Source: Aquificaceae bacterium (GTDB lineage Bacteria; Aquificota; Aquificia; Aquificales; Aquificaceae). Taken from it: a stretch of 6,015 nucleotides of DNA. A program made the translations under genes and the position numbers. Each line of letters opens with the position of its first letter. Within the stretch, counting starts at the first letter, position 1. The notes beneath the pieces are model-generated. The model searched no databases. It had not been told where the DNA came from and saw only the letters and a program-made list of their open reading frames with translations. Of the stretch, positions 4,932-6,015 are shown one piece after another. The DNA is taken from contig JANWVD010000059.1 in NCBI GenBank assembly GCA_025057715.1, forward strand, positions 1 to 6,015, in the 5' to 3' direction.

Positions 4932-5513
4932 ATGCACGTTTTGGTTATAGATAACTACGATTCTTTTACTTACAACTTAGTTAATTATCTTTCTGTCCTT
5001 GGGGCTAAGGTTTCGGTTATTTTAAATGACGAAAAGACCATTCAAGAGATAGATTCCATGGACATAGATGCCATACTTATCTCCCCGGGGCCTTGCACGC
5101 CTGCTCAGGCGGGAATTTCTGTGGATGTTATAAAGACCTTTTACGAAAGGCTGCCGATTCTTGGCGTTTGCCTTGGACATCAGGCAATAGGGTATGCCTT
5201 TGGGGCAAAGATTATAAAATCCAAAAACCTAATGCACGGCAAGGGCTCTTTCATTACCCACGACTCTCAGGGTATTTTAAGGGGCATCAAAAACCCATTT
5301 TTTGCAATAAGATATCACTCTCTGGTTATTGATGAAAAAACTATGCCGGATAGCTTGCTCATACAAGCAAGGTCTGACGATAATGAAATTATGGCCATTC
5401 GCCACATCAGTAAGCCCCTTTTCGGCGTTCAGTTTCATCCAGAATCTGCGCTTTCAGAATGCGGAATGGAGCTGCTTAAAAACTTCTTAGAGATTGTGGA
5501 GGGTGGTCTTTGA
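4932..5513 (+). CDS. trpG: Anthranilate/aminodeoxychorismate synthase glutamine amidotransferase subunit
   Basis: This is a class I glutamine amidotransferase subunit that hydrolyses glutamine and passes ammonia to TrpE (anthranilate synthesis) or PabB (folate). The 193 residues are full length for a stand-alone subunit. Motifs: VLVIDNYDSFTYNLVNYL (3-20), ISPGPCTPAQAG (50-61) forming the oxyanion-side loop, the nucleophile elbow GVCLGHQAI (78-86) with catalytic Cys80, RYHSL (127-131), and GVQFHPES (165-172) with His169 and Glu171 completing the triad. TrpG and PabA cannot be separated by sequence alone, and many bacteria use one protein for both. trpD in the same operon favours trpG; neither trpE nor pabB is in the window. 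The ATG lies only 11 bp after the tRNA and no clear Shine-Dalgarno fits in that gap. The stop overlaps the purD start (TTGA). Confidence 0.93.
   Translation: MHVLVIDNYDSFTYNLVNYLSVLGAKVSVILNDEKTIQEIDSMDIDAILISPGPCTPAQAGISVDVIKTFYERLPILGVCLGHQAIGYAFGAKIIKSKNLMHGKGSFITHDSQGILRGIKNPFFAIRYHSLVIDEKTMPDSLLIQARSDDNEIMAIRHISKPLFGVQFHPESALSECGMELLKNFLEIVEGGL
5498..5502 (+). promoter_or_regulatory. Shine-Dalgarno GGAGG of purD, inside trpG
   Basis: GGAGG ends seven bases before a TTG codon at 5510 and supports that codon as the purD start. The conserved N-terminal strand of PurD (MRVLIVGKGGREHA) begins exactly there, and no other usable start codon precedes it in frame nearby. Confidence 0.8.
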
Positions 5514-6015
5514 GGGTTTTAATTGTCGGCAAAGGCGGTCGCGAGCATGCCATTGCTTGGAAAATTTCCAAAAGCCCGCTTTTAGACAAGCTCTTTTGCA
5601 TAAATCCAAACCCCGGGATGCAAAGCCTTTGCTCACCATCCAATGCAGAAGATATTCCCAAATTCTGCAAAGAAAACGGCATAAACTTAGTAATCATCGG
5701 TCCTGAAAATCCAATCGCGGAGGGTCTTGCAAATAGGCTTTTAGACTCTGATATAAAAGTCTTTGCCCCAACTGCCGAAGCTGCCAAGCTTGAAGCGAGC
5801 AAGGTCTTTGCCAAAAGGCTTATGGAGCGCCATAATATCCCAACTGCTAACTTTGAGGTATTCGAAGATTCTCAAAAAGCTAAAAGGTTTGTAAAGGACT
5901 TTGGCGCGCCAATAGTTATAAAAGCCGACGGTCTTGCAAGCGGAAAGGGCGTTTTTGTATGCCAAGATATCAACCAAGCCCTCGAAGCAATAAACCTTCT
6001 TATGTCCAAGGATAT
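5510..6015 (+). CDS. purD: Phosphoribosylamine-glycine ligase PurD, N-terminal part (3' end outside window)
   Basis: PurD (GAR synthetase) joins glycine to 5-phosphoribosylamine with ATP, the second step of de novo purine synthesis. About 168 residues are visible of a family length near 420-430. Seen in order: the N-domain loop GKGGREHA (7-14), NPNPGM (32-37, in place of the more usual GNPG-type loop), VIIGPENPIAEGLA (61-74), PTAEAAKLEASKVFAKRLMERHNIPTA (87-113), and the beginning of the ATP-grasp domain, APIVIKADGLASGKGV (133-148), with the nucleotide-binding lysine and glycine-rich loop. The TTG start overlaps the trpG stop by TTGA and has a good GGAGG, so it is easily missed if only ATG and GTG starts are considered. 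It follows trpG directly; both enzymes use phosphoribosyl or amido chemistry, but no closer functional link is visible. Confidence 0.94.
   Translation, partial: MRVLIVGKGGREHAIAWKISKSPLLDKLFCINPNPGMQSLCSPSNAEDIPKFCKENGINLVIIGPENPIAEGLANRLLDSDIKVFAPTAEAAKLEASKVFAKRLMERHNIPTANFEVFEDSQKAKRFVKDFGAPIVIKADGLASGKGVFVCQDINQALEAINLLMSKD

Noticed and set aside
5476..5977. Minus-strand open frames opposite purD
   Set aside because: They overlap the clearly conserved PurD reading frame on the plus strand and show no family features.
1..6015. CRISPR array, insertion sequence or defence system
   Set aside because: No regularly spaced repeats, transposase, terminal inverted repeats or defence domains were seen; all genes but one membrane protein and one lipoprotein are recognisable metabolic or redox-type genes.

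Overview
The window is a compact, moderate-GC bacterial segment with almost no non-coding DNA. It holds eight protein genes and one tRNA. The gene at each edge is cut by the window: an FMN-binding protein on the left (5' end missing) and purD on the right (3' end missing). The host is probably a diderm bacterium, because it has a glycine-zipper envelope lipoprotein of the 17-kDa surface-antigen type. It makes molybdopterin cofactor, and it probably makes menaquinone by the futalosine route, because it has an mqnA-type gene. I cannot fix the phylum from sequence alone; futalosine-using, often anaerobic or microaerophilic lineages such as Campylobacterota, Desulfobacterota or Aquificota-like groups would fit. 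Half of the eight visible or inferable starts are TTG or GTG, and the tRNA gene does not encode its CCA end.

Left block (1-1243, + strand): the C-terminal part of an FMN_bind-domain protein overlaps, by an ATGA junction, a polytopic membrane protein of 306 residues. I do not recognise that protein by name. It shows a clear internal duplication: two units of about four transmembrane segments, each with a GFS...YY motif, a histidine, an aspartate and a G...KLI element. The pair may form a membrane flavin/electron-transfer unit, which is inference.

Middle block (1227-2620, - strand): moaE followed by moaA, overlapping by 13 bp. Their products act in molybdopterin biosynthesis. The 3' end of moaA overlaps the convergent membrane-protein gene by 17 bp, and the overlap encodes the functionally important C-terminal Gly-Gly of MoaA.

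Divergent intergenic region (2621-2718): a candidate trpD promoter, a short dyad overlapping it, and a perfect 8-bp GC hairpin with a GATA loop between the promoter and the trpD start. The hairpin is flanked by A- and T-runs and looks like an intrinsic terminator or attenuator.

Right block (2719-6015, + strand): trpD, mqnA, a glycine-zipper lipoprotein gene, tRNA-Ser(CGA), trpG/pabA and purD, with overlaps or gaps of only 5-11 bp, so probably one transcription unit. Three of these proteins belong to pathways that draw on chorismate: TrpG and TrpD to tryptophan (TrpG possibly also to folate), and MqnA to menaquinone. I see no defence system, mobile element, CRISPR array or broken gene. The most notable items are the duplicated membrane protein beside a flavoprotein, the terminator-like hairpin in the trpD leader, and the tRNA inside the biosynthetic operon.
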